A DNA stretch of 7,415 nt, from positions 1 to 7,415 of the forward strand of contig JAPYQD010000033.1 of the NCBI GenBank assembly GCA_029937335.1. The letters are read 5' to 3'. Made by a program: the position numbers and the translations under genes. Shown one piece after another: positions 1-6,246 of this stretch; position 1 is the stretch's first letter, and every line of letters begins with the position of its first letter. The DNA is from Gammaproteobacteria bacterium (GTDB taxonomy: Bacteria > Pseudomonadota > Gammaproteobacteria > PS1 > Pseudothioglobaceae). The notes beneath the pieces were generated by a model. The model had not been told where the DNA came from, did not search any database, and saw nothing but the letters and a program-made list of their open reading frames with translations.

Positions 1-228
1 TAAAGACAAAATCATTCTACCTTCTTTTGAAGTTTGACGTAATAAAATCAATCGCTGGAAAAAACGTATTTATTAGGTGCCTAATTAATCACATTTAGTT
101 AATTCGTAAAATTTTCAAATTTTTTTATAGACATGGATCAAAACTCGATAAAACTCTAAAATCAGCCGAATATAAGCTATAAATAAGGTTTTTTAGTCGT
201 TTTTTATTAAAATTTATATCATTTAGAC

Positions 229-280
229 GCTAATTTTTACCCACATTAGCCTATATTGAAAATTTGCTAAATTTTAGCAA
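229..280. repeat. Two nested GCTAA/TTAGC inverted repeats
   Basis: The first pair is GCTAAT at 229-234 and ATTAGC at 245-250, a 6-bp match with a 10-base gap. The second is a perfect 8-bp inverted repeat around a single base, TTGCTAAA-T-TTTAGCAA at 264-280, followed by a T-rich run at 283-291. The pentamer GCTAA or its complement therefore occurs four times in about 50 bases, arranged as two inverted pairs. This could be a regulator site, or an AT-rich hairpin with a weak terminator character. No gene clearly ends just upstream, so I do not call it a terminator. Confidence 0.5.
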
Positions 281-334
281 GGTTCTTTTTTGATAAGCCG
301 ACTCATCTCTAAATTTGTTGAGGTGTCACGGAAG

Positions 335-359
335 CAATTTAAGAAAGCACCTTAAATTG
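335..359. repeat. 9-bp inverted repeat overlapping the antiporter promoter
   Basis: CAATTTAAG at 335-343 and CTTAAATTG at 351-359 are perfect complements separated by seven bases (AAAGCAC). The repeat lies across the presumed -35 and spacer, ending four bases before the TATAAT at 363-368. That is a typical place for a repressor or activator site. An alternative, mutually exclusive pairing exists between AGGTG at 321-325 and CACCT at 348-352. The operator role is inferred from position only. Confidence 0.5.
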
Positions 360-368
360 ATTTATAAT
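339..368 (+). promoter_or_regulatory. Likely sigma-70 promoter of the antiporter gene
   Basis: A perfect -10 hexamer TATAAT sits at 363-368. TTAAGA at 339-344, 18 bases upstream, matches four of six -35 consensus bases. Transcription would start near 375, giving a leader of roughly 50 bases that contains an AT-only hairpin (376-398). In such AT-rich DNA a chance TATAAT is not rare, so this is a placement by eye. Confidence 0.4.
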
Positions 369-375
369 GAGGTTT

Positions 376-398
376 TTAAAATAAAAAAAATATTTTAA
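376..398 (+). repeat. AT-only inverted repeat in the antiporter leader
   Basis: TTAAAATA at 376-383 and TATTTTAA at 391-398 form a perfect 8-bp stem with a loop of seven A residues. It lies 25 bases before the start codon and would fall at the very 5' end of the transcript if the promoter at 339-368 is correct. With only A-U pairs it would be a weak RNA hairpin, and base composition alone may explain it. Confidence 0.4.
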
Positions 399-423
399 GC
401 AACCAAACCGGCATTTTTATTTA

Positions 424-2409
424 ATGATGAACGAACACTTATTAATACAAATTGTTTTGTTACTCGCCATTGCAGTAATGACGGTTTCTATATCGCGTCG
501 TTTGCATTTTCCACCTATTTTAGGCTACATTATTGTCGGTGTTATTGTCGGTCCAAATGGATTTGGATTTATTGATAAAGCAGAGAATATTGAGCTTTTG
601 GCTGAATTTGGTATTGTGTTTTTATTATTTGCAATTGGTTTGGAATTTTCTATTGGACAAATGATAGCCATGCGCAGACAAGTGTTTGGTATGGGTGCTG
701 TACAGGTTTTTGTAACCGCTACCGTGATTTATTTGATTGCTTATTTGGCAGGTTTGGACACAAATACCAGTATTGTTATTGCGAGTGCTTTTGCGCTTTC
801 TTCAACTGCCATTGTGATTAAGCAATTAACTGAACAATCTGAAATTAGATCTAGGCATGGTCGTTCTGCACTGGGTATTCTTATTTTCCAAGACATTATG
901 GTTATTCCATTATTGATTCTTATTCCTGCTTTGGCAATGAGCGGCGATGGTAATGGCATATCTTGGGTATTAGGCACAGCCTTTTTAAAAGGTATATTTG
1001 TGGTTGTTTTAATTCACATGATTGGTAAATATTTACTTAAGCCGTTATTTCATGAAGTGGCTAGCGCCAAGTCCCAAGAGCTTTTTACGTTAACGGTTTT
1101 AACCGTTGCATTAGGTGCAGCAGCCTTTACTGAAGAAATGGGGCTATCGATGACACTGGGTGCTTTTTTGGCAGGCACAATGCTTAGTGAAACTGAATAC
1201 CGGCATCAGATTGAAGCAGATATCCGACCTTTTCAGGATATTTTACTAGGGCTATTTTTTGTCACTATCGGTATGTCGATTTCTATTGAAATAATAACCC
1301 AACATTTTTGGGTTATTATGCTGATTACTTTGGCAATTATTTTGATTAAAGGGGGAATCCTTTATATGACCGCCCGATTATTTTGTAAAGAAGGCGGGGT
1401 ATCTTTGCGCATCGCCTTGTCTTTGTCGCAAGTGGGAGAATTTGGTTTAGTATTGTTAAGCTTGGCTTTTTCGTTTGATTTGCTACCGAATGAAACGGGT
1501 AATATTTTATTAACTGCTGCGGTCTTGAGTATGTCATTAGCGCCATTTATGATTAAATTTAATGGCAGAATTACAAAATTTATACATAAAGATTCTTACT
1601 CTAACAATCATCAAGAAATTGAAAATACCATTATTGAAGAAAGTAAATACTTGAGTGATCATGTTATTTTGTGTGGATTTGGCCGTGTTGGCCAAACAGT
1701 TGAGCGTTTTTTGCGCAAGGCAAACCACCCATTTATTGTGTTGGATATGGATATTAAGCGCGTGCATGAAGCCCATGATGCGGGTGAGGCGGTTTATTAT
1801 GGTGACGCCGCTAAACAAAGTATTTTAATGGCGGCAGAAATTAACAAGGCCAAGGTGATGATTATTACTTTTAGTGATTTTCATGCGACGTTAAAAATCA
1901 TCAAAACTACTCGGCTAATCAATAAAGACATACCTATTTTGGTGCGCACATTAGATGATTCGCATCTTAATGAATTGTTTGAAGCAGGAGCAACTGAGGT
2001 GATTCCTGACACCTTTGAATCTAGCATTATGCTGGCTTCACATTTATTGTTAATGATTGGTCAACCAGCAAGTAAAGTGTTAAGGCAGACGCGCCAAATT
2101 CGTCAAGATCGTTATAAAATTCTTGAAAATTTTTATCCTGGTGAGGATGATAATCCGATGGAACAACATCAAGTGATGAAGGGTGTTATTCATAGCGTAT
2201 TGGTTGAGGGTTCGATGCATGCCATTGGCCATCGCCTAGAAGACCTACATCTTGAAAATTATAATGTCAAGGTTGAGGCGATTAAGCGCGGACATGTTAG
2301 AGGTGAAAATCCTTCTGCAGAAACTCGAATTCGTGACGATGATCATATCGTGCTGAGCGGTTTGATTGAGGATATTGAACGCGCTGAAAAGTATTTGATT
2401 ACAGGTTGA
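424..2409 (+). CDS. CPA2 / KefB-type monovalent cation:proton antiporter with RCK domains
   Basis: This is an inner-membrane antiporter that exchanges K+ or Na+ for protons. The first ~380 of 661 residues are a chain of hydrophobic helices (Na+/H+ exchanger fold). They contain the CPA2 ion-site pair Gln156-Asp157 in GILIFQDIMVIP, and a KefC-like regulatory loop and helix at 259-286 (RHQIEADIRPF, then LLGLFFVTIGMSI). A Rossmann RCK_N domain follows from ~411, with the nucleotide-binding loop GFGRVGQ at 418-424 and Asp441 ending strand two. Residues ~585-660 look like an RCK_C (TrkA-C) domain, which E. coli KefC does not obviously have. The two ATG codons at 424 and 427 are both usable; neither has a Shine-Dalgarno sequence. 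It converges on rsmB with a 23-base gap. Homology to KefB/KefC is clear, but I cannot tell the ion or whether glutathione gates it, so I give no symbol. Confidence 0.93.
   Translation: MMNEHLLIQIVLLLAIAVMTVSISRRLHFPPILGYIIVGVIVGPNGFGFIDKAENIELLAEFGIVFLLFAIGLEFSIGQMIAMRRQVFGMGAVQVFVTATVIYLIAYLAGLDTNTSIVIASAFALSSTAIVIKQLTEQSEIRSRHGRSALGILIFQDIMVIPLLILIPALAMSGDGNGISWVLGTAFLKGIFVVVLIHMIGKYLLKPLFHEVASAKSQELFTLTVLTVALGAAAFTEEMGLSMTLGAFLAGTMLSETEYRHQIEADIRPFQDILLGLFFVTIGMSISIEIITQHFWVIMLITLAIILIKGGILYMTARLFCKEGGVSLRIALSLSQVGEFGLVLLSLAFSFDLLPNETGNILLTAAVLSMSLAPFMIKFNGRITKFIHKDSYSNNHQEIENTIIEESKYLSDHVILCGFGRVGQTVERFLRKANHPFIVLDMDIKRVHEAHDAGEAVYYGDAAKQSILMAAEINKAKVMIITFSDFHATLKIIKTTRLINKDIPILVRTLDDSHLNELFEAGATEVIPDTFESSIMLASHLLLMIGQPASKVLRQTRQIRQDRYKILENFYPGEDDNPMEQHQVMKGVIHSVLVEGSMHAIGHRLEDLHLENYNVKVEAIKRGHVRGENPSAETRIRDDDHIVLSGLIEDIERAEKYLITG
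1291..1319. repeat. Perfect 12-bp inverted repeat inside the antiporter gene
   Basis: ATAATAACCCAA at 1291-1302 and TTGGGTTATTAT at 1308-1319 are exact complements with a five-base loop (CATTT). They encode residues 290-299 (IITQHFWVIM), at the edge of a transmembrane helix. There is no downstream T-run, so it is not an intrinsic terminator. It is the longest perfect hairpin I found in the window. Confidence 0.75.
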
Positions 2410-2432
2410 TTGGATTATTCTGGCGCTATACT

Positions 2433-3704
2433 TTAAGAGGTTTTCCTTATTTTAGCGTAATAAAATCCATCAAATTCATGGCTAGGAAGTTGTTGCCTGC
2501 CAATGACTGTTTTAATACCCCAATCTAAGTCAATTTTAATTTCACTAGCATCGTCATGGCTGTAAAGAAAGTCAGCGATTTGAAATTCATTTTCAGCTTT
2601 TAGAATAGAGCAGGTTGCGTAAAGCAAAGTGCCACCAGGTTTTAGCATTTGCCACAAATTATCCAAAATTTGAGCTTGTAGCTCAACCAAGGCAGTAATA
2701 TCTTTAGGCTTTCTAAGTAACTTGATATCGGGATGACGGCGAATCACACCGGTGGCCGAGCAAGGGGCATCGAGCAGGATTTTGTCAAAGTGTTTTCCAT
2801 TCCACCAGTCTTGTTGCTGGGCATCGCCCTCAATAATCTCTATATTATTAATGTTAAAGCGCTGTGCATTTTGCTTGACCCTCTCCAATCTTTGTCCGTC
2901 ACTGTCTAAGGCAATAATGTTAGATTCTGGTGCTAATTCACTAAGATGGGTGCTCTTACCACCGGGGGCACTACAAGCATCGAGAATGAGATCAGTATTT
3001 TGCGGATCTAATAAGGATGCAGATAATTGTGGCGAGGCATCTTGAACGTAGCATGAGCCGATTTCAAAATCAGGTAAGTCATAAACACTCACTGGTTTGT
3101 CTAAAACTAAAGCTTGGGGTGCAACATTTAAAGACTTACTGGTAATGCCTACCTGATCTAATGACTGCCGATAATCCGCTATTGGGTATTTCGGATGTAC
3201 GCGAATGGTCATGGGCGCCTGAATATTATTTTGGCTAAAAATCTGTTCAAAATCGTTCGGATAATTTTGTTTTATTTTTTTTACCATCCAGGTAGGATGT
3301 GAATAATGCATTTGTGCTAATAGCTTTTCTTTGTTGCGATCAATTTGTCTTAAAATAGCGTTGATCAGGCCTTTAGCCCAATCTTTATCAAGATCAATTG
3401 CCACATTAACAGTTTCAAAAACACTAGCGTGACTGGCCACATTCGAATGTAATATTTGATAAGCACCTAATAGCATCAGACAGTGAATATCAAGATCTTC
3501 CTTTTTTAAAGAATGATCAAGCAGATCGGTAACGATATCATTTAGCTGATGATAAAAACGAATGGTGCCAAATACTAACGACTTGGCTAAAGCATCATCT
3601 GGGTCTGGATAGACAAAAGCAGACAGAGATTTTTTTTCAAGAATAACCGAGCAAATTGCTTCTAACGCAACTACCCGTGTATTAGACTTATGGATATTTT
3701 GCAA
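2433..3704 (-). CDS. rsmB: 16S rRNA m5C967 methyltransferase RsmB
   Basis: RsmB transfers a methyl group from S-adenosylmethionine to C5 of cytosine 967 of 16S rRNA, in the cytoplasm. The 423-residue length is close to E. coli RsmB (429). Residues ~5-130 form the NusB-like RNA-binding domain. The catalytic domain shows the SAM-binding motif DACSAPGGK at 242-250, DAPCSATGVIRRHPDIK at 312-328 with Cys315 (the cysteine that releases product), and YATCS at 362-366 with Cys365 (the catalytic nucleophile). The C-terminus DGFYYAKI also matches the family. The start is a TTG at 3704-3702: it is the first possible start after an in-frame stop and fits the expected N-terminus. It has no Shine-Dalgarno sequence and overlaps the end of dsbC by 17 bases, so translation is probably coupled. 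In E. coli rsmB follows fmt; here it follows dsbC. Confidence 0.95.
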   Translation of the reverse strand: MQNIHKSNTRVVALEAICSVILEKKSLSAFVYPDPDDALAKSLVFGTIRFYHQLNDIVTDLLDHSLKKEDLDIHCLMLLGAYQILHSNVASHASVFETVNVAIDLDKDWAKGLINAILRQIDRNKEKLLAQMHYSHPTWMVKKIKQNYPNDFEQIFSQNNIQAPMTIRVHPKYPIADYRQSLDQVGITSKSLNVAPQALVLDKPVSVYDLPDFEIGSCYVQDASPQLSASLLDPQNTDLILDACSAPGGKSTHLSELAPESNIIALDSDGQRLERVKQNAQRFNINNIEIIEGDAQQQDWWNGKHFDKILLDAPCSATGVIRRHPDIKLLRKPKDITALVELQAQILDNLWQMLKPGGTLLYATCSILKAENEFQIADFLYSHDDASEIKIDLDWGIKTVIGRQQLPSHEFDGFYYAKIRKTS

Positions 3705-4410
3705 GTGAACGTTTTATTTCTTTTAACAAGCCTTTTGGTTTAACGTAACCTGGGATATGGTCGCCATTCTCGAAGAAAATAAAAGGTGTGCCGGTAACAT
3801 TAAGCTTTTTGGCTAAAATTAGATGATCGATGATTGAATTTTTACAATCAACCAGAGGATTGCCTTTTTGTATCATACCTCTGTCCATTGCTTGTTTTTG
3901 ATCGTCAGCACACCAAATAGCAACAGAGCGGTAGTAGGATTTAGTATTCACACCTGTACGCGGAAAAGCCAAATATTTCATCGTAACACCCAGTTTATTA
4001 AGCGCATCTACGTCTTTATGTAGTTTTCGGCAATAAGGACAGTCGACATCAGTAAAGACGTTAATGATGTATTTTTCATCAGCTGCTTTGTAGATAATTT
4101 TTTCATCATCAGCGGTGGTTGCTAAAATTTCCTTAGCAAGGCTAGACATGCGGTATTGGGTTAAATTTATACGCGTTTGTAAATCAATCACCTCACCTTG
4201 CGCTAAATAACGACCATCCTCTGAAACATAAATAACATCGAGTCTTGGTTTTCTTATGACAACTTCATACAAACCTTGGAAAGGGGTTGGGTTGATATCT
4301 TGTTCAGCCACATTTGAGAAGTAGACACCAAGCCCTTTGATGATGTCGGCTTTGTCAGACAAAGCGTTGGTCGATAGCAAGGCAAGTGTAATGAATAATG
4401 ACTTTAACAT
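3688..4410 (-). CDS. dsbC: Periplasmic thiol:disulfide isomerase DsbC
   Basis: DsbC reshuffles wrong disulfide bonds in secreted proteins and is normally kept reduced by DsbD. This 240-residue protein starts with a signal peptide (Lys3, hydrophobic 5-17, likely cleavage after ALS at 16-18). The DsbC N-terminal dimerisation domain spans about 20-85, and a thioredoxin fold follows with the active site Cys124-Pro-Tyr-Cys127. Cys167 and Cys189 match the structural disulfide of E. coli DsbC: the spacings 124 to 167 (43) and 167 to 189 (22) equal those of Cys98, Cys141 and Cys163. The cis-proline loop TGTP is at 206-209, followed by the family-typical IPGYVKPK. The CPY C dipeptide is the one found in DsbG rather than the CGYC of E. 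coli DsbC, but the second disulfide and TGTP loop favour DsbC. It is the first gene of a leftward pair with rsmB, divergent from pepA. No Shine-Dalgarno sequence is seen. Confidence 0.92.
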   Translation of the reverse strand: MLKSLFITLALLSTNALSDKADIIKGLGVYFSNVAEQDINPTPFQGLYEVVIRKPRLDVIYVSEDGRYLAQGEVIDLQTRINLTQYRMSSLAKEILATTADDEKIIYKAADEKYIINVFTDVDCPYCRKLHKDVDALNKLGVTMKYLAFPRTGVNTKSYYRSVAIWCADDQKQAMDRGMIQKGNPLVDCKNSIIDHLILAKKLNVTGTPFIFFENGDHIPGYVKPKGLLKEIKRSLAKYP

Positions 4411-4489
4411 AATAAATAATTGTGGTTAAAAATGAATAAATTTTACCTACTTAGGTACAATTGCGCCATTATATTTATTTTCGAAAAAA
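4411..4489. promoter_or_regulatory. Divergent dsbC/pepA promoter region
   Basis: These 79 bases must drive both dsbC (leftward) and pepA (rightward). On the minus strand a perfect TATAAT lies at 4473-4468, giving dsbC a leader of about 50 bases; its -35 would fall at or just inside the pepA start and is poor. On the plus strand TTATAT/TATATT at 4469-4475 could be a pepA -10 box with a leader under ten bases. The two -10 boxes overlap, so polymerases would compete. Neither has a good -35, which suggests activation or dependence on other features. Confidence 0.45.
4444..4457. promoter_or_regulatory. 14-base palindrome, possible operator
   Basis: TACCTA-CT-TAGGTA has perfect 6-bp arms around two bases. 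It lies centrally between dsbC and pepA, downstream of the dsbC -10 candidate and upstream of the pepA -10 candidate, so a bound protein could affect both genes. I do not recognise it as the site of a known regulator. Confidence 0.4.
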
Positions 4490-5917
4490 ATGATGGAATT
4501 CTCTTTAATTAATCAAACCATTCAACATTTTGATGGTGATAGTGTTGTCGTATTTTCTAATACGGATACAAACCTTAATGACGCGGCATTGCGACAGTTG
4601 GTTGAACTTAATCAGTTCGAATCCAAAGCTGGAAAGGCTTTGTCCTTAAACTTAGTTGAGGGATTTAAAGCCAAACATGTCATCGTTGTAGGTTTGGGCG
4701 ATACACCGACGACGGATAAAAACTATATCAAAGCTTTAGTTGCTGTTAGTGATGCATTAACCACTGCCAAAATTAAGAGCACCATGATTCAACAAGTTGA
4801 GATAGAAGGTTGTGATCAACAGTGGATGCAACGTACCACTGCTAGAGTGATGCAAAATGCAACTTATCAAATACAAAAAGTAGGCGCTGATCAGACTGAT
4901 GAAAGTCCAGTTGAGAGCATTGCCATGCAATCAGATGCCGACAACGCTCATGAATTAGCACAAGGTCAGGCCATTGCAAATGGCATGGCGCTGACGCGTC
5001 ATTTGGGTGATTTGCCATCGAATGTGTGTACGCCGACTTATTTAGCAGATACGGCGCAAGCCCTTGCCACAGAATTTGATTTAGACTGTGAAATATTAGA
5101 AGAGTCTGACATGTCAGCACTCGGTATGGGCTCATTACTTTCAGTTTCCAAAGGCTCAATTGAACCACCAAAACTCATTAGTTTGAGTTATGTTGGTAAT
5201 GGCGATGCTAATCCGATTGTGCTGGTTGGCAAAGGTGTTACGTTTGATAGTGGTGGTATTTCTCTTAAACCCGGTGCTGGTATGGATGAGATGAAGTACG
5301 ATATGTGTGGTGCGGCATCAGTGCTAGGCACAATGCGCGCAGTAGCCGAAATGAAACTTAAAGTAAACTTGACCATCGTGGTGCCAACCGTTGAGAATAT
5401 GCCCGCGCATAATGCCTCTAAGCCGGGCGATGTGGTCACAAGTATGTCGGGCCAGACTATTGAAATTCTCAATACCGATGCCGAAGGACGTTTGATCTTG
5501 TGTGATGCACTGACTTATGTGGAAAAATTTAACCCAGCAGTGGTGATTGATACGGCAACCCTAACCGGTGCGGTGATTGTGGCACTTGGTAAACACCATT
5601 GTGGTGTAATGGCAAATGATCAAGACCTTGCTGATGATTTAATCACTGCGGGTAAAACAGCCCTAGATACGGCTTGGCAGTTACCACTCGATGATGAGTA
5701 TGACGAATTGCTTAAGTCTAACTTTGCCGATATGGGTAATATTGGTGGGCGTGAAGCCGGCACAGTAACCGCAGCTTGTTTTTTAGCACGATATGCTAAA
5801 AACTATCGCTGGGCGCATTTGGATATTGCAGGCACTGCCTGGGTGAGTGGCGCTAAAAAAGGTGCAACCGGTCGTCCAGTGCCACTATTAACTCAATATA
5901 TCTTGGATCAGGTTTAA
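4490..5917 (+). CDS. pepA: Leucyl aminopeptidase PepA (M17 family)
   Basis: PepA removes N-terminal residues, preferably leucine, from peptides in the cytosol as a hexamer with two metal ions per subunit. In E. coli it also binds DNA as an accessory factor in Xer recombination and carAB control. All active-site residues are visible in this 475-residue protein: Lys248 and Asp253 in VGKGVTFDSGG, Lys260 in SLKP, Asp271 in MKYDMCGA, and Asp330, Glu332 and Arg334 in the signature NTDAEGRL. All are offset by 22 from E. coli numbering. Residues 1 to ~150 are the variable N-terminal macro-like domain; the catalytic domain follows to the end. The frame opens with two ATG codons (4490 and 4493) preceded by an A-run and no Shine-Dalgarno sequence. 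ppnP follows after eight bases, in an apparent operon. Whether this homologue binds DNA cannot be read from the sequence. Confidence 0.96.
   Translation: MMEFSLINQTIQHFDGDSVVVFSNTDTNLNDAALRQLVELNQFESKAGKALSLNLVEGFKAKHVIVVGLGDTPTTDKNYIKALVAVSDALTTAKIKSTMIQQVEIEGCDQQWMQRTTARVMQNATYQIQKVGADQTDESPVESIAMQSDADNAHELAQGQAIANGMALTRHLGDLPSNVCTPTYLADTAQALATEFDLDCEILEESDMSALGMGSLLSVSKGSIEPPKLISLSYVGNGDANPIVLVGKGVTFDSGGISLKPGAGMDEMKYDMCGAASVLGTMRAVAEMKLKVNLTIVVPTVENMPAHNASKPGDVVTSMSGQTIEILNTDAEGRLILCDALTYVEKFNPAVVIDTATLTGAVIVALGKHHCGVMANDQDLADDLITAGKTALDTAWQLPLDDEYDELLKSNFADMGNIGGREAGTVTAACFLARYAKNYRWAHLDIAGTAWVSGAKKGATGRPVPLLTQYILDQV
5780..5802. repeat. 9-bp inverted repeat inside pepA
   Basis: TTTTTAGCA at 5780-5788 and TGCTAAAAA at 5794-5802 are exact complements around a five-base loop (CGATA), in the codons for residues ~431-438. 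It shares the TTTTAGCA/TGCTAAA core with the intergenic repeat at 264-280. This is probably coincidence in AT-rich DNA. Confidence 0.45.
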
Positions 5918-5920
5918 GGA
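5916..5920 (+). promoter_or_regulatory. Ribosome binding site of ppnP, overlapping the pepA stop
   Basis: AAGGA begins inside the pepA TAA stop codon and stands five bases before the ppnP ATG at 5926. It is the only clear Shine-Dalgarno sequence before a confidently called start in this window, and it supports both the ppnP start and co-translation with pepA. Confidence 0.75.
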
Positions 5921-5925
5921 TTGTT

Positions 5926-6237
5926 ATGTCAAATTTTGAAAATGTAACGGTTGTAAAAGCTGCCAATATTTATTTTGATGGTAAAGTCACTTCGCGTGTG
6001 GTTCAATTCGCCGATGGCTCTAAGAAAACGCTCGGCATTATGATGCCAGGCGATTATGAGTTTGGTACGGATGATAACGAACTGATGGAAATCCAAGCGG
6101 GTGAGATGGAGGTGTTATTACCCGGAGAGAGTGAGTGGCAAACTTTTACCAAAGGCACGTCATTTGAAGTACCTAAGAATTCAAGTTTTAAACTACAAGT
6201 TAAAGAAGTAACGGATTATTGTTGTTCTTATTGGTAA
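5926..6237 (+). CDS. ppnP: Pyrimidine/purine nucleoside phosphorylase PpnP
   Basis: PpnP (formerly YaiE, DUF1255) splits nucleosides such as uridine, adenosine and guanosine with phosphate into free base and ribose-1-phosphate, in nucleoside salvage. The 103-residue protein is a single small cupin-like beta barrel and aligns along its length with E. coli PpnP (94 residues). Matching blocks are YFDGKVTSR (16-24), TLGIMMPGDYEFGT (35-48), MEVLLPGESEWQTF (61-74), FEVPKNSSFKLQV (80-92) and the terminal DYCCSYW. The extra length is mostly at the N-terminus and in the first turn. It is co-directional with pepA, eight bases downstream, with a good AAGGA site. Its stop lies nine bases from the end of the opposing hydrolase gene, with no terminator between them. 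Confidence 0.93.
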   Translation: MSNFENVTVVKAANIYFDGKVTSRVVQFADGSKKTLGIMMPGDYEFGTDDNELMEIQAGEMEVLLPGESEWQTFTKGTSFEVPKNSSFKLQVKEVTDYCCSYW

Positions 6238-6246
6238 AGTCTTATA

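Larger units (their letters stand above)
1..423. other. AT-rich intergenic region upstream of the antiporter
   Basis: I see no convincing gene in this stretch; stop codons are dense in all frames. It holds four inverted repeats: 229-250, 264-280, 335-359 and 376-398 (the last within the likely antiporter leader). It also has a TATAAT box at 363-368. The left edge is ambiguous. A leftward gene could start with the ATG at 15-13, preceded by GAAGG four bases upstream, which would make this a divergent promoter region. Alternatively, a rightward frame leaves the codons KDKIILPSFEV and a TGA at 35-37, which could be the tail of a gene entering from the left. The window has too few codons to decide. 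Confidence 0.6.

Noticed and set aside
2..37. Rightward frame reading KDKIILPSFEV then TGA, as the tail of a gene from the left
   Set aside because: Eleven codons are too few to tell a gene end from chance, and a leftward start with a good ribosome site competes for the same bases.
264..291. Hairpin TTGCTAAA/TTTAGCAA followed by a T-run, as an intrinsic terminator
   Set aside because: The stem is AT-rich, the T-run starts a few bases late, and no gene clearly ends within 200 bases upstream.
741..977. Open frame on the minus strand inside the antiporter gene
   Set aside because: It lies wholly within a strongly conserved transporter sequence and has no ribosome site or family features.
1092..1107. 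Inverted repeat AACGGTT-TT-AACCGTT in the antiporter gene
   Set aside because: It is short, coding, has a loop too small for a good hairpin, and is of a kind expected by chance in a window this long.
1678..1696. Inverted repeat TTTGGCC-N5-GGCCAAA in the antiporter gene
   Set aside because: It encodes the glycine-rich GFGRVGQ loop, whose GGC-type codons and repeats readily give such symmetry.
1537..1818. Minus-strand open frame of 93 codons inside the antiporter gene
   Set aside because: It is antisense to the linker and RCK_N Rossmann domain and its protein shows no recognisable pattern.
2424..2457. CGCTA and TAGCG at the antiporter/rsmB junction, as a convergent terminator
   Set aside because: Only five pairs form, with a long loop and no proper T-run on either strand.
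2670..2686. Inverted repeat TTGAGCT-TGT-AGCTCAA inside rsmB
   Set aside because: It is a seven-pair repeat in coding sequence with no T-run and no position suggesting regulation.
2752..3045. Plus-strand open frame of 97 codons inside rsmB
   Set aside because: It is antisense to the conserved SAM-binding and catalytic motifs of rsmB.
4842..5472. Two minus-strand open frames inside pepA
   Set aside because: They are opposite the conserved PepA domain, with no initiation signals of their own.
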